Source of the DNA: Arcuatula senhousia
Taxonomy: Eukaryota; Mollusca; Bivalvia; Mytilida; Mytilidae
Direction: 5' to 3'
NCBI GenBank assembly: GCA_963971305.1
Contig: OZ020309.1
Coordinates: forward strand, 5,821,001 to 5,885,000
Length of the DNA stretch: 64,000 nt
Part shown: positions 45,845 to 59,274 of the stretch, piece by piece
Position numbering within the stretch: position 1 is the first letter of the stretch
Layout of the letters: every line of letters begins with the position of its first letter
Notes under the pieces: model-generated
What the model saw: only the letters and a program-made list of their open reading frames with translations
What the model was told of the DNA's origin: nothing
Database searches by the model: none
Position numbers and translations under genes: made by a program

Positions 45845-47225
45845 CTATGGAAAAGAAAAAAAAATGCACTCGGTTATCAGTGTTCAGAGACTGTAAACCT
45901 AACCAATATTTTGTTACATGTACATGTTTAAATGATTTCTCTGATATCTTATCTATACAAGCCATAAAAAAAAACGATACCAAGGCTTTTTTATTTTTTT
46001 CATAGTTGCACGACAATGTCTGACTGTAGCTTGTCATATATATAGAATGAATAATTTTTCCTTCAAAGGAAATGAATAACATTTTTCTGTGTCGTCAAAT
46101 AACGTCAATTTTGACGTTTTTTCCAAAACAAGAAAAAGTGAAAAAAATTCTCATGAATGAAAAGTGAAAATTTTAACCTCGATTATGAAATGAGTCATTT
46201 CTTACAAGAGAAACAAAAAAGGTGCTCAAAACTGAAACTGCAAATTTGAAAACCGATTACAACAGAGAAAACTGAAACATTAAATTGTACAGGGTAATTT
46301 GCATTTTCATGGCGTTGAAATCTCATTTTTTTTACTCAAACCTGATAAAGCCAAGTCATTTCTTACAAACATTTACTGCTGCAAATCACTTCCCTACACA
46401 TCAACGACAAAAAACGTGAAGAAGTCAAAACCACGGTCTATCTCATATCCGTGCTAGAAACTGGTTATTTTTTGCAAAGTTTATACTGAACTTACACAAT
46501 TAATGGATTTGATTTGAAAAAAGCAATCAAAGCACCAGAAAAGCTTTTTTTGAAAAATAGCGCTAATACAAGGCAATTACCGAAAGTAGCATAATTTCGA
46601 TTAAAGGATTGTTTTTCTAATTTTGAAAATTTGTGTAACTTTAAATGATAAAATCGGTAGTTTTTATTTAATTCCTGCTTAGTTTCTTTTTTAAGAAGTC
46701 AACGTTAAGTTTACTTTATTAATTTTGATATCGTTTCTATTTGTGGCTAGTATATTAATTAACTAGCTAAACTAAACTACATATCAGACATTAAGAAAGA
46801 ACTGTAGCTAAACAACAGATTGGGTATAGGTTCCCCAATGGGCAAAACGTGTTACCTTGACGCAAACATTTTTTTTTTTTTCAAGACGTTCATACACTTC
46901 GGATTCTTTCTTACCTCATAAATTTTATAAGGTGCAAGTTTCATGACATTCTACATGTACATGTATGCTGTAAAGCCAATTTTATTTTAAAATTCCTGGG
47001 TTTTATTCAATTGTGACATTGACCTTTCACCAATCAAACGGTTTCTTTGTTATCTGTGTGAACTCTATCCAAACACATTCAAACGTTATGCTGTGAAAAC
47101 CAATGTCACATAAGAATTTCTAAATGTTTCACTGACGGTAAGACGGACTTCATAAACTAGAATCTAAACCGTTTGAAAATAAAAAAAAATCACTTTCTAA
47201 TTTATTCTATAAATTTTCTACTTAC
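45845..47225. other. RNF213-like intron
   Basis: Continuous non-coding DNA between exons d and c. The plus-strand frame at 45763-46005 partly shadows exon d. The phases of the neighbouring exons leave no missing exon. Confidence 0.6.
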
Positions 47226-47376
47226 AGATTGTATCTCTTAGCCAATCGACCAATGGTTTGCATTGACAAAATGTATCTAAACATTTTGCCTGATTATCTT
47301 GAATTCTTTTTAGGGTTTCACACGTTGCAATCATTGTTTCATCAAAACTGTTCATTTTTGTATCAGCATCTTCATC
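47226..47376 (-). CDS. RNF213-like: RNF213-like gene, internal exon c
   Basis: The exon has 151 nt between TTTAAG and T|GTAAGTAG, entering phase 0 and leaving phase 1. It encodes about 50 residues including CETLKRIQDNQAKCLDTFCQ and PLVDWLRDTI. This matches the conserved short segment directly before the FVDLASISAG block in RNF213. It was found by splice-site and phase matching, as the exon is too short to stand out alone. Confidence 0.82.
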
Positions 47377-48744
47377 CTTAAATTAAGATACTTAATAACA
47401 TGTAACTCATTATCTGATCCTTTTTTAAGGCTACGTATATGTATGCCTGTTTAGAACCAGCACAGTTACATAGGGCAATACATTCTATTTCATTAAAAGT
47501 TCCCATTTCACAGAAAGATTTTAAAACTTTGTATTGCATTCGTTATAATTGAGCGATCAATTTGAATGCATATACATGTATGTGATATAAAGGAAATGAA
47601 AATATGTTCATTAAATTGTACAACAAGGTCGTCGCGTTTTACCGTTTCTTAGACTTATCCGTAAAAGTGTTGTATGTCGAGTCAATGTACTATTATTGAA
47701 CATATACAGATTAACTAGTAAAAACATTTCTCATTTGGTCTCATGTAAATAGTTGTTACTTCTGAGAGCATTACAAAACAATACATAGTCCCTTCAGGCC
47801 CCATATGTCAATGTCCAAAGTTAATAACTCCAGTAAAATAAGACATGCTTCAAATAAGCAGAGCAGAACGAAACGTAAACTTGATCTGTAAATAATCAAA
47901 ATACTTGACATTTAGAGAAAAAAGACTTCTGTAAGTTTTCAAAATTCAAGAGCCCATTTCTCCCTTTAAAAAACTTGACCTAATTCATCACGGTAGATCC
48001 GTCTACCATAAATATGTACACTATTATAGTATTTACAAACAAGTACAAAACTGAAATATGTGTGAATTTTCAAAGTTTGAAAGACCATATTTCCCATTCA
48101 AACTTGCAGACCATAATAAGTAGCACTCTTGATCTTAACTAAAAGTTACAACAAAATACCGAACTGGAGTGACCAATCTCCTATACTAAAAGGAAAGACA
48201 AAACAAGGCAAAGATATTCCATGGAAATTGAAGACTGAAATGATCTTGCAGGTATTTCAAAAGAAATTGTAAGTACCACCAGGTTTTATGGCGTGAAGCC
48301 TCCGTTTTGTATTACGATCATAGGGACAGATACCACAAACGAAACACGGTAGTGAGACACAATACCTAGATGGATAACCAAATCCCGATTTGGTGACTTT
48401 CAAATCTCATTTATTCCAAAGAACTTGAAATAAAGAAAACTTAAATCTAGAAGGTCCGCTTCATATTTGGATTTAAAACTAGGTTGGCTTTGTACAAAGC
48501 TTTACATGTATGACGAACATATAGTCAACTTTTCTGTTTCGAGTAGCAACATTCCGTCCGCTCAAGCCTATTGAATTTACGTATCACAACTGATTCGTTT
48601 TTCCAGAGCTGGCAAGGTGTATTTTGACTTTCTTTAAAGAGAGTCATGGCTGACACCATTTAACGTTGCTCCCAGGGTTTTGTCATTCAAAGAATCTTAC
48701 GGATGACATCATGTGCTTCAAGATAAATACGGTATTTCCGTTTC

Positions 48745-48985
48745 TCATTTGACGCAGATGTTGGTTTTCTTTTACCGGATTTGACTAACACTTAATGGAT
48801 CGACGATAAAGCGACTGGTGTGCTAAAGCAAACAGGAACTACTTATTCTTCCGGAGCATCTAAGTTCACTCTCCTTTCAAATTGATGTCACGTTTCAGAT
48901 TGCGGTTGAGCTGTTTTATTTTAGTTTGTTGTTTGTTTTGAGGTTTTTGTTGTCGTTCTTTATGTTTACCGATTTAGTCCTAAGA
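48745..48985 (-). repeat. SINE-like repeat copy, degenerate
   Basis: A reverse-oriented old copy: CGCAGATGTTGGTTTTCTTT, then TTCTTCCGGAGCATCTAAGT and the following GTTCACTCT align with the family. It lies in the RNF213-like intron at 47377-49102. Confidence 0.6.
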
Positions 48986-49102
48986 ATTCTTTTTTAAAAC
49001 TAGTTTTATTTGATTGATGTTTCTAAATTAATACTAGAATTCTGAAGAAAAAAAAATAGAACATAATAACATTACATAACGTTCAGTAGACAAACTACTT
49101 AC

Positions 49103-49674
49103 AAGATCTATAATTTTCTGAATTGATCGGAAATTTCCTTTTAAATCAAACTTTTTAACGACGTTCATTATCGCTTTGGCACTGGTAAGGCATTGCTTCA
49201 ACTTTTTGTATCGTCTAAATTGATCTAGTCTACTTTCTATCCACTTGTTGTTTTCAGTTGTTGAAACTATCTCAAATTCTTGTCTAAGAGACGGTTCATT
49301 ATCTGTCTGAATAGTTTTAATGAGTTGGATGAACGTTATATCACCAGAGTACAGCTTTGAAACCAAATCATTCCACTCTTCATACACATGATTCCAAACA
49401 TCACTTATGATTTCTTTTACATTAACTGAGTTATTCTTATCCTTGCAAACTTCCATACCTCTGGTATACCAAAGTTTCATAAACAGTTTACTTCGTTTAC
49501 ATTCCAGGATACTTTGAATTATATATAGTTCGTGTTCATCCAGCCCAAACATGTTGCTTGTTCGTTGAGGGTGTTCTTTTTCCATTTCATCAATGCTTAT
49601 TATCTTCCATACTTCATTCAGTATAATATGCTGTCTGTCGATGCCACGATTGTCCGGTATATTTTCAAGTTCAC
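49103..49674 (-). CDS. RNF213-like: RNF213-like gene, internal exon b
   Basis: This 572-nt exon begins GELENIPDNRGIDRQH after TTTTAAAG and ends KIIDL before GTAAGT. It contains a W-rich segment (VWNHVYEEWNDLVSKLYSGDITF) and KWIESRLDQFRRYKKLKQC, then AIMNVVKKFDLKGNF. The last two segments correspond to the helical stretch of vertebrate RNF213 that lies N-terminal to the 'FVDLASISAG' block. The role is structural, in the large E3/AAA+ protein. Confidence 0.8.
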
Positions 49675-50021
49675 CTTTAAAATGAAAAATGTCCAATGAA
49701 AACAATCCAGAAGTCTTATATCTTAGATTAATTATACATTCAAAAGGAAAGAAACAACATCACAATATTCTGTGATTTATTTAAAATTCTAATATGGGTC
49801 CCCAGAAAGAACAATAGAAACCATGGCAACAAGGCATGTTTAAATTCCAATAAAACACAGGTCGACGTCACGTTTCATTTTGCGCTAGAAATGGCGACGT
49901 CATTATATGATTTTAGGCTGAAATTGCCGACGTCATAAAGGATCATTTGCACATAAACGTAGCAAGAAACAACACAATGCATGCAATGGCTTCTGTAGCA
50001 TTGTACACTATAGGTCTTTGA

Positions 50022-50115
50022 AATATTATAATAGAAATAATTCATGTCCGGTCGTGGTTAAATCTCCAATAAACCACAGGCGGCCATGAATTATTTCTTA
50101 AATATAATAATATAA
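50022..50115. repeat. Hairpin (MITE-like)
   Basis: AAATATTATAATAGAAATAA TTCATG pairs with CATGAATTATTTCTTAAATA TAATA, with inner GGTTAAAT/CCACAGG variants. It lies between RNF213-like exon b and the foldback at 50876. Confidence 0.65.
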
Positions 50116-50875
50116 TATAATGCTCATAACAAGACGTCTAAAAGGTATCATGTAACTATTCAATCAAACAGTTATTATTAACACAGGTATAAAAAAAACT
50201 TTTAATCATTAGAATGTAGTGCTAAGAAACATTTCAAATGGAATGAGCAATTCTTATCAACGAATGTTGTTAACAGCCTTTTAACCATATATGAGACCAG
50301 TATTCGCCTCAAATGTAAAGGAATAGGCATAACGGGTTTTAGTTTTAGTTTTATATATAAAAAATCTTTTAAGACATACATTTGTTGAACCTATCAATAT
50401 TGCTATTTAAAACAAATACACAATTACACACTTGATAGTATAAAGTTAATTTTTATCTACTTAAAACATTATTTTTCAAATACTTTCAACCTTTTTATCT
50501 TTTATATTAGAAGTAAATTAAATGACTTATATATATTAGCAAAAACCTGTATGAGTTTTTTTTATTTTAGGTTTTTTACATCATGAAAAATTTACAAGGC
50601 CGGAGCTATCATCATGATCATATCATGCATTTAAAGAATGATCTGCACGTGTGGCAGATAAAGAAACAGTATTCATACGGGGCATAACAAATGAAAAATC
50701 CGGGGAATGTACACATTTCTTTAACCATGTACAAGACAAGAAAATTGCCGAAACAGATATAAATTCGAATCGGAAAAAGTTACAGTTTGAAAAAAAAAAT
50801 CCGAAAGCATTAAAACTTTACATAAATAACCAAGAAGGGACGAGTCAATGACAAAATTAAATCGAAATAAACAAA

Positions 50876-52433
50876 GCATTCACTACTTAATGTAGGTCTT
50901 GTGTGGGTTTAAATCATATCTTATGGGGGTGCATTTATTCAATAAATTTTTACCTGGAGCTTCATACCTCATATCGAAAGCCTGTGGATAATAGTAGCCC
51001 AGTCCGCGTATACATTCGATACTTAATCATGTTAATGTAGGCTTAGTGTGGGTTAAATGTACGATGTATTTCGCATATTCCTTTTTAAATAAACGACATT
51101 CATATGTATTTGTTTTCATTATAAAGCTTTATTTTGAGTACTAAATATCGTATATCCACAATTTTCACATTTTTCGGGTGAAAAAAAGTGGGTTAACTAC
51201 AACTTCTATATATTAATACATATGTAAGGAAAAGCGGATAGAAGAGTGGTAACTAAAAGTGTTCACCAACATGTCAGTTGAGGGGAATAATTAGGAAAGT
51301 TACTTCGTATGGTTATCTTAATAATTTTGCATCTTTTTAGAACGAATCTGCAATCTGACGGTTCTGTAAGAGTTTTCTGGTTTTCTTTAAACTTAGTTTG
51401 TTGCTTTTTTAATTCGAGTCGCTACTGTCGATCGCGACTACCACACGATCACTTGAGCTATTCATGCTGAATCCATAATCGATTGGTGACTTTAAAAATC
51501 TCAACTCGCTCGAACAAGATGCACATTATTCATCAGGTGAGGGCGTGCATGATATTTTGTTGCTCATTTTGTAGATCGGACTTCCAACATTTTTACCCAA
51601 GATTTACTGAAGATGAGATAAATTCTCGATATGCAGCACCCAAATTGACGTAGCTTCTTTTTAACTTTTACGTTGTTTTCGACCTTTGACTTCTATATTT
51701 AAAAATATAAGAGGTAATTCAAAAAAAATATAAAGGTTCATCACGACAGTTTGAACTTTTTTCAAGAAAATCTTAGTATATGTTCAACTCAAAAGGCATA
51801 TTATAAATACAAATAAAGTATAGTATGACCCAGATATTGACACACATTATCACATAGGCACATTTAAATGTATTTAGTTGATGATAGCAAGGTTTTTGCA
51901 GTATGAATTTTTTGGGTTCAAAATGCATTTTGAATAAGAACTAACTTTCCCAATTGTTCCCCTCAACTGACATGTTGGTGAACACTTTTTGTTATCACTC
52001 TTATGTTCGTCTTCCTGGTCTAGGCCGCTTTCCCCACACAAATTAGATCCCTATTGGTAACTTTTTTCATGAAATCCAATCCCGCTTTGCCTTACATATG
52101 TATTAATATATAGAAGTTTTAGTTAACCCACTTTTTTCACCCGAGAAAATGTGAAAATTGTAGATATACGATATTTAGTACTCAAAATAAAGCTTTATAA
52201 TGAAACAAATACATATGAATGTCGTTTATTTAAAAAGGAATATGCGAAATCCATCGTACATTTAACCCACACTAAGCTTACATTAAGTATCGAATGTATA
52301 CGCGGACTGGGCTACTATTATCCACAGGCTTTCGATATGAGGTGTGAAGCTCCAGGTAAAAAATTATTGAATAAATGCACCCCCATAAGATATGATTTAA
52401 ACCCACACAAGACCTACATTAAGTAGTGAATGC
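50876..52433. mobile_element. Foldback element, 1.56 kb
   Basis: The left arm (50876-51303) and right arm (51943-52433) are near-perfect inverted copies, starting GCATTCACTACTTAATGTAG at the left and ending with its complement. About 640 bp of unrelated DNA separates them. The small frames in the arms are mirror images of non-coding sequence. No target duplication was seen. It lies in an intron of the RNF213-like gene. Confidence 0.75.
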
Positions 52434-52639
52434 TTGTAATGAAAACAACATTTAAACTACATGTAAACATTGAAATTTTACAGTGTGAACGCATTTCTGT
52501 TTAATGCGAGTGCAGTCCACATTTTAACTACCATGAGTTTAACTCAGTGTGAACGCAGTCTAAAAGCATCTTTTCGGTTTTTTTATTTATCAGTTTTTGT
52601 AGAATTTTAACGCTATATTCGACATATAATGGCATAATC

Positions 52640-53165
52640 CTACTTTAAATCCAGGTGGGACTAAAGTGGATTCCACAAAAAAAAAACCGTTGCATTTCTA
52701 TACTATATATCAATCTTGTTTTAATCCCACCCACAATGGAAAAAAACATTACTTTCATATATAATTTTTTTAGAAAAGTGTCTTACATATTAATCTTGTT
52801 TTAGTCCCACCCATATGGAAAAAACAGTACTATTATATAGAAGGTGGGACTAAAACAGGACTAATATAAAATAGGCGATTTTTTATAGAAAAGTTTCTTA
52901 TATATTAATCCTGTTTTAGTCCCATCTTCTTTATAAAAGTAACGTTTTTTTCCATAGGGGTTGGACTAAAACAGGATTAATATATAGGTGATTTTTATAG
53001 AAAAGTTTCTTATATATTAATCCTGTTTTATTCCCACCTTCTATATAAAAGTAATGTTTATTTTTTCATAAGGGTGGGACTAAAACAGGATTAATATATA
53101 GGCGATTTTTATAGAAAAGTGTCTTATATAGCGTTTTTATAGAAAAGTGTCTTATATATTAATAT
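52640..53165. repeat. Palindromic minisatellite ('tcctgttttagtcccacc')
   Basis: Alternating copies of AATCCTGTTTTAGTCCCACC and its complement are separated by TATAGAAAAGTGTCTTATAT and ACGTTTTTTCCATA-like spacers, forming a chain of about five inverted pairs. Confidence 0.8.
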
Positions 53166-53294
53166 AGAGGCGATTTATAGACAATTTTAATAATTATAAC
53201 TATAGATTATAATTAAGTCATTCTTAAAAACGCCTTGAAAATGGTTTTCTTTTGGGGATAATGCCATCAGCAAATAGGGGCTTGGAATGTTTTG

Positions 53295-53730
53295 GGGGTA
53301 CGCAAAAAAGAGAAAAATGCTACTTTGACCTTGACCTTTGAACTTTGACATGACCTTGACCTTGTTGTTTTCAAAAAGAAATGGCAAAAAAGAGAAAAAT
53401 GCTCCCTTGACCTTTGAACTTTGACATAACCTTGACCTTGTTAATTTCAAGAAGAAATGGCAAAAAAAGTAAAAATGCTACTTTGACCTTGACTTTTAAC
53501 TATGACATGGCCTTGTTCTTGGTATTTTCAAGAAGAAATGGCAAAAAAAGAGAAAAATGCAACTTTGACCTTGACCTTTGAAGTTTGACATGACCTTGAC
53601 CTTGTTATCTTCAAGAAGAAATGGCAAAAAAGAGAACATGCTACTTTGACCTTGACCTTTGAACTTTGACATGACTTTGACCTTGTTTTTCTAAGTTGAA
53701 ATGGCAAAAAGAAAAAAATGAGAAAAAATA
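53295..53730. repeat. Tandem minisatellite, ~85-90 bp unit
   Basis: About five units of CTTTGACCTTGACCTTTGAA, then CTTTGACATGACCTTGACCT and AAGAAATGGCAAAAAAGAG. The minus-strand frames rich in KVK and FF are translations of this repeat. Confidence 0.9.
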
Positions 53731-53849
53731 TATGACTATGACACGAATTCACTTATATATTTCTCATATTTTGTTATTAAAATTTCCGAACCTTAAATTA
53801 AAAATTGTTTAAAACACCACGGTTATTTTCTTGTACAAGATTGATCAAT

Positions 53850-54020
53850 ATCCTCGGTGCTAGATTTGGCTTTCCTGTTAGAACCTTTTGGATTTGATTA
53901 CTTTTCATTTATTCAAACATTTTGGTTTTTTGACCCAATGTTTTGATTCAAATGCTGCTTAGGAGGGGTTAATCCTTGAAATATCGATATACAACATAAC
54001 CAATTATCTGTTGTTAACCC
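53850..54020 (+). repeat. Dispersed 170-bp repeat, copy
   Basis: Aligns along its length with 2868-3035 (ATATCCTCGGTGCTAGATTT, GTTTTGATTCAAATGCTGCT). It lies just outside the left end of the CACTA-like element. Confidence 0.65.
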
Positions 54021-55216
54021 TTTTGGTAATTGTATTATGAAAAGCTTTTGGTTGCACCAGTATGGCATTACTAGGCGCAACTACCATATCAAAATGTTCA
54101 ATGGAGTAAGTGAAATTGTATTATAATCTTTCGTCTGTAACACTACTGGCAAAAAAATACGACTGTCTGTACCATAGCCAGGCGTTATGTAACTGATAAT
54201 TCAAAATATTAACCGTAAAGTACTGTCAAAAAGACTATTTGCATCTGTCATAGTTGGGACAGCAGTTTCTATCGACTGCATCAAACATATTTTATTTATT
54301 TCTGTTAAACAATGACTGACCCAACATTTTCTTAGTTGTGTCAGTCGTTTAACAAATATTTCAAATTAAATTAAGTTGGTTCAGTCCTTTTACGGTTGTT
54401 CAAACTTAAAATGCGTTGGGTCAAACACTTCACAACTGATTCAACTTATGTTGCGTTTGTACAGTCCTTTACCTGTGTTCCAACTTATAATGCGTTGGGT
54501 GAAACACCTTACAACTGATTAGTCAGTCTTTTTAAAACTCTGAGTTGGATCAGTCATTGTACACCTAATACAACTATTTTGTGTTTGATCAGTAATTTTA
54601 GACACATGAAAACTTCATAAAAGTTTAGTTAGTCATTTGACCATTATTTCAACTTTTTACATGCTAGTCACATAATAAGGGAGTGTCCATCTGTTGCTGG
54701 CAGTTCATACGAAAAGAAAGACTTTTTTCGTTTGTTTGCTTTTGTGTGTGTCTGTAGACCCTCGACAACTCCGGAACCTCAACCTCTTTATTCTATGATG
54801 ATTGAACTCATTTTCTCAGGACTTTTTCATTCAAAAGGATATTTATAACCCTTAATACAAGCAGAAAAAATATTCATAAATAAATTAAGATGGAAAAATA
54901 CAATATCAAAAACGGTTATAAAACGGTTAATTTGGTTTTCCTGTATGTCGATATTTCAAGGAGTAACCTCTCATCAGCAATTGAATCAAACCATTAGAAG
55001 ATCAAAAACCAGAAACATTGAACGAAAAGTACTCATTAATAACGAAATGAAAAAAGACAATAATTGATTATTGTACATAAAACAAATAAGATGATTTAAA
55101 AATGTTATCATAATTATTATTCCGTCGACAGTTCTAATGGCTGGCTTTTCCAGAAGCAGTCGAAACTGGTTTATATGATTGGCCGCGATGACTACGTCAG
55201 GTGCCATATTCTCGAA

Positions 55217-55535
55217 AGAAGCAGAGGTACCAATGGGGTATCCGAATATCAAAAGTCCGAAAGGGCAGAGACAAAACCAGCAAACACCAACAAGAACGGG
55301 ACAAAAACAGACAACATGTAAAACATGGAAACACAAAACAACTGAATATCAATCAACAACGCGAACTCTAGTCGAAACCAGAGTGAACTCAGGTGCTCCG
55401 GAAGAGTAAGCAGTTCCTGCTTGCTATAGCACACCCGTCGCGTTGCCAATAATCCATTCAGCGTGTCAAATCCGGTAAAGGAAGACAAAACAACACCCTA
55501 TGACAAACCAACATCTGCACTCATCTGAGAGATCG
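55217..55535 (+). repeat. SINE-like repeat copy
   Basis: A nearly full copy of the AGAAGCAGAGGTACCAATGG family, with the GCTCCGGAAGAG and CACACCCGTCGCG blocks and the AAAGGAAGACAAAACAACAC tail. It lies inside the CACTA-like element. Confidence 0.8.
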
Positions 55536-55659
55536 AAATCCCATATTTGTCTATAAGTGCATGATGTCTTCCGTAAAATTTCTTGAGTGAAGACAGCAAC
55601 CGAGGAGCAACATAACCCTGTGTGAGCAATTTTTGCGTCAGACGTGTCGACATTGATTC

Positions 55660-56190
55660 ATGTACATGTTATTTCCCTTTCGTGGCCACTTGTGCGGGTT
55701 CTGGGTGGCGAATAGGCCCGCAGCAGCGCTAAGCTTGTCTGTAAATCTCCACTAAAGAGCGCTCAGAAACCTGACATCGGATCAGGCCGCTTTGCCCACA
55801 AAGCGACTGGGATGTGTGCCCCAGGTGGTTGAATGGGGCAGCCCTGACATCGAGAAATGCTGGGTCGTCAGGCGATAATGTGGCAAACCTGACCGCAAAC
55901 CATAGTGGTGCACCGTGTTTGGGATAAATGTCACGTTCCTCGCACGTTAAAGAACCCTGCTGCAGGTCTCGGTAAGAGTAGGACCGTAGGATCCCCATGC
56001 AGGAGGCTAAATTTCCCGTCCCTACCCATCACTCCTATTTTTAGTGGCAGTCAAAACTCTCCTACCCGATTGGCCTTGTGTCCCCATTTCCTCCACTTCA
56101 TCATCATTTCATGTTCATTGCATCACCACTTTCATGTCACGTTCATCTCCAGGATATAGCCGAAATCGTGTGAGTAGAGCAATAACTAAC
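55660..56190 (-). repeat. GC-rich dispersed repeat (SINE/LINE-derived?)
   Basis: The base composition is far richer in GC than the surroundings. On the minus strand it contains GGGTTCTTTAACGTGCGAGG, a phrase resembling conserved cores of invertebrate SINE-like repeats, together with GGGGCACACATCCCAGTCGC. No intact reverse-transcriptase frame is present. It is inserted in the CACTA-like element. The class assignment is tentative. Confidence 0.45.
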
Positions 56191-56509
56191 TAAGCCTTTC
56201 GTGGCCGTCTCCCCAGTTGACCTGAATTTGTGCTGGTTGAAAGAAAAGCTCTAAAACTAACGGAGCACGACAGGAAGAGCTGAAAATACCCGATATTTTC
56301 CTTCTTTTAATAAAAAAAGCTATACACAGCGCAGCATGATACGACCACAACATTTCAAACCCTTGGCGATTAGGCCCAATATGGATAGTCAATTGGTCTG
56401 GACACATGCAGTCCATGGTGGACTGACAAAGTTTTGATACATGAAGCCTTAATAAAGTTTTCACCCACATTTTACGAGAAATTTCATTTTTTTTTCAAAG
56501 ACGGAACAA

Positions 56510-57240
56510 AATGAATTAAAGTTACAAAAACATTACCCCTTTCGGTCCCTATTTATGGGTATCTGCTACTTCTTGGGACCCTTTTGGCCCATCATGGCAT
56601 TAAGGGGAAAGGGATGTCACAAAATTAATCCTCAATTTAGTAAAATTATTGCTTGAAAAGAAAAAATTAATTACCAAAATCCATTTTTGAAATCGGATAA
56701 TAAATAACAAAAAAAAATCAACTTTGAACCCTTTTGGTCCCTATATTCATAAAGAAAAAACGGCCACCCTAATAATTAATTCTTCATTTCGTATTCACTA
56801 CTTGACAAGACTTAACTTAAATCAAAAATCAAAATCAGGTCACAAATTAAAAATCATTTTTGCGCCTTTTTGGTCCCCTTATTTAAAAAAAAAGGATCCT
56901 CAAAGTCAATTCCATATATGGTTAATGGTAAGGCATATTATTGTCTTAGCTAGCCAGAAACTAAGTTGTGGGAACAAATTAAATTTTAAAATCTTTTGCC
57001 CCTTTAGGGCCAATAATTTCTAAACGAATAAAGAAATGAAAGAGGGACTTTCAAAATCAATCCCCTATATCTGTTTTATTGAAAGGAAAATCATTGTCAA
57101 ATTTCATAACAATCGGATAACTAGGACTAAAGTTATTGTTGGAACACTCAAGTAAACAGACAACATCGACAACGACGACGACCACGACGGCAGCATCATA
57201 CCATAATACGTCGGCTTTTTTTTTCGGTCGTATTAAAATG
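56510..57240. repeat. Dispersed repeat with (GACGAC) tail
   Basis: It has three loosely repeated units around TTTGGTCCCTAT, then a GACAACGACGACGACCACGA stretch and CATACCATAATACG. A similar repeat lies inverted at 29470-30080. It is within the CACTA-like element. Confidence 0.45.
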
Positions 57241-58047
57241 ACTAGAAATTGAGATACATATCTAAAATGATTTACATCACGTAGTTAGTTTTATAAACAC
57301 GACAAACCTTGTGTAGCCCGCTAGCCGCAACCAGGACTCGCGGGTGTCTTGAAACAAGAACTGCTTAACCTTTTGGCCCACTTGGGTTCATGTTTTTAGC
57401 AGTCTACGCGTTGGTTCATGTCTCGCATGTGTCTCATGTTTTTATATAGATGTCTTTAGATAAGTACTTTCTAACCAATTAATTCCCAGTTCGTCAGATT
57501 CGCCGCTGAGAATCTGGTAGGTTTTTAACCACCAGATTTCTCATCACGTTAACATTTTTTACATCACCGTGTTTCTCAGGAACATGTTCCATAATCCATA
57601 GAATCTAGTTTTTTTTTTATAACAAAGATTAAAAGTGTGTTAAAAAGGGACAATTGCTTTTTCGGAATATTTATCAATATTAACAGATTAACAGAAGATT
57701 TTTTACAATACTGTTTAATATAACAAAAAAGAACTAGAACACACAAATTGTTGATTTTTGGTAAGTACAATAAACATGTCAAAAAATTTAGTACATTAAA
57801 CACTATGGCCGTTACATACCCCACTGAGACCTGTCCAGTCATGCACGGAAATTCAAAATGTACAATTTACAATAAACAAGACTTTTATCTCAGAAAATAA
57901 AGCATTTACAATTAAAAAAGTTTATTTACAAATAGTAAATTGTTTTAAAATAAGCTATAATATAGTTACTGTAAACAAATAAATAAATAAAAATATATTT
58001 TTTTTTAGTTACTATATTTTTGCAATCAATCATAGACCTTGACAGTG

Positions 58048-58048
<1 letters not shown>

Positions 58049-58075
<27 letters not shown>
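58049..58075. repeat. (TA)n microsatellite
   Basis: About 13 uninterrupted TA units inside the CACTA-like element. Confidence 0.95.
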
Positions 58076-58078
<3 letters not shown>

Positions 58079-58214
58079 CAAGTCTATAAATCCATGTTAC
58101 TAGTAATTATAACTTTCTCTACTTCTATAATGTATTCTAGATTGCATTCTTTATGTGATTTTTTTCAAATAAACTGTAATATCTTTTTTCTGTTTTGAAC
58201 ATATGAGCTAGAAA

Positions 58215-58650
58215 AGTCTTTTATTTGATCCTAGCTTGTTGCATATTACATTTATACAAGTTGAAGCGGACTTGCATGTGGTAATATTTCTTGTCTCCCT
58301 TTTTATATTTGATCATTTAACTACTTATCTAATAAATTGCAGATTCATTAAACTTTAATATCATTTACTTTAAAATTTTTATTATTTTATTGTATGAGAG
58401 GAAAACGTTACATATATTTGTATATAAAACTATTCTTTGCAACTTAATACACACGTTGAGCCGAACTTTAGTGTATTTATACTTTTGCCTCCCTTTTTTA
58501 TTTTTGATCAATTAATTTATGATCTAATACTTTACAAATTCATTAAATTTTATATTTTTCCTTTGAAGAATATATTATATTCTTGCATAAAAATAAAATA
58601 AAATAAATGATTTACAGGAATATAAAGCATTTTTGCAACTTAATAGACAC
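58215..58650. repeat. Diverged tandem repeat, ~190 bp unit
   Basis: Two to three copies align through GCAACTTAATACACACGTTG, then TCTCCCTTTTTATATTTGAT and ATTCATTAAACTTTAATAT. They lie in the CACTA-like element. Confidence 0.6.
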
Positions 58651-59274
58651 GTCGACACCTTTAACATTTCCTGATGTTTCTGAATCTTGCTCAAGGCCGA
58701 TCCGTTCATTAGCAATACACATCCAAATTGGAATGTTTACATCAATTATTGTTGGAAAGGTAAGATGTTCTTTAACATGTCATTCACGGGTTGTTGTAAA
58801 TGGGATAGTGTTAATTTCTAAAGTTTATAAACTGGTTCAACCCAGAAACAGTCTTTGCAAAATCAAAATTTGCGGCGTGTCTTTCATTTCGATGCTGGAT
58901 GAGACCATGTGTTGCACTTTTCCATTTGTGATTAAAATAACCAAATTTAATGCGTTTTCATCAAAATAACAATATCAAAACAACATCCATTATTATTTTT
59001 TTGTAATTAAAGGAAGGAAGATGTTTTCTCCCTTGAAGCTCCAGTCGTCTGTCCCTCGGGTAGAAGATGTTTTCTCTCCGTGCAAGCTACAGTGTATGAC
59101 TGTGTGTCTCTCTGGGAGATATTTTTTAGAAGCCCCATCCCACCCCCAAAAGTATTCATTAGCGATGACGTGTTCTGCACGGAAACACCGACCACCTGTT
59201 TCTGTTTTCAACCCGTGAAATTTGGAATCATGTGTAGAAAGATACGAAATTATGAAAAATTGATATTATACTAA

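Noticed and set aside
52151..52426. 91-residue plus-strand frame
   Set aside because: Lies wholly within an arm of the foldback, and the mirrored arm has no equivalent intact frame.
54986..55488. Frames of 79-116 residues over SINE-like copies (also 40092-40331 and 60035-60322)
   Set aside because: The same frame recurs wherever this repeat occurs and contains no domain. It is repeat-derived.
58607..58969. 120-residue plus-strand frame in the CACTA-like element
   Set aside because: No recognisable transposase motif or splice context, and it begins in a diverged tandem repeat. Not enough to call a gene.
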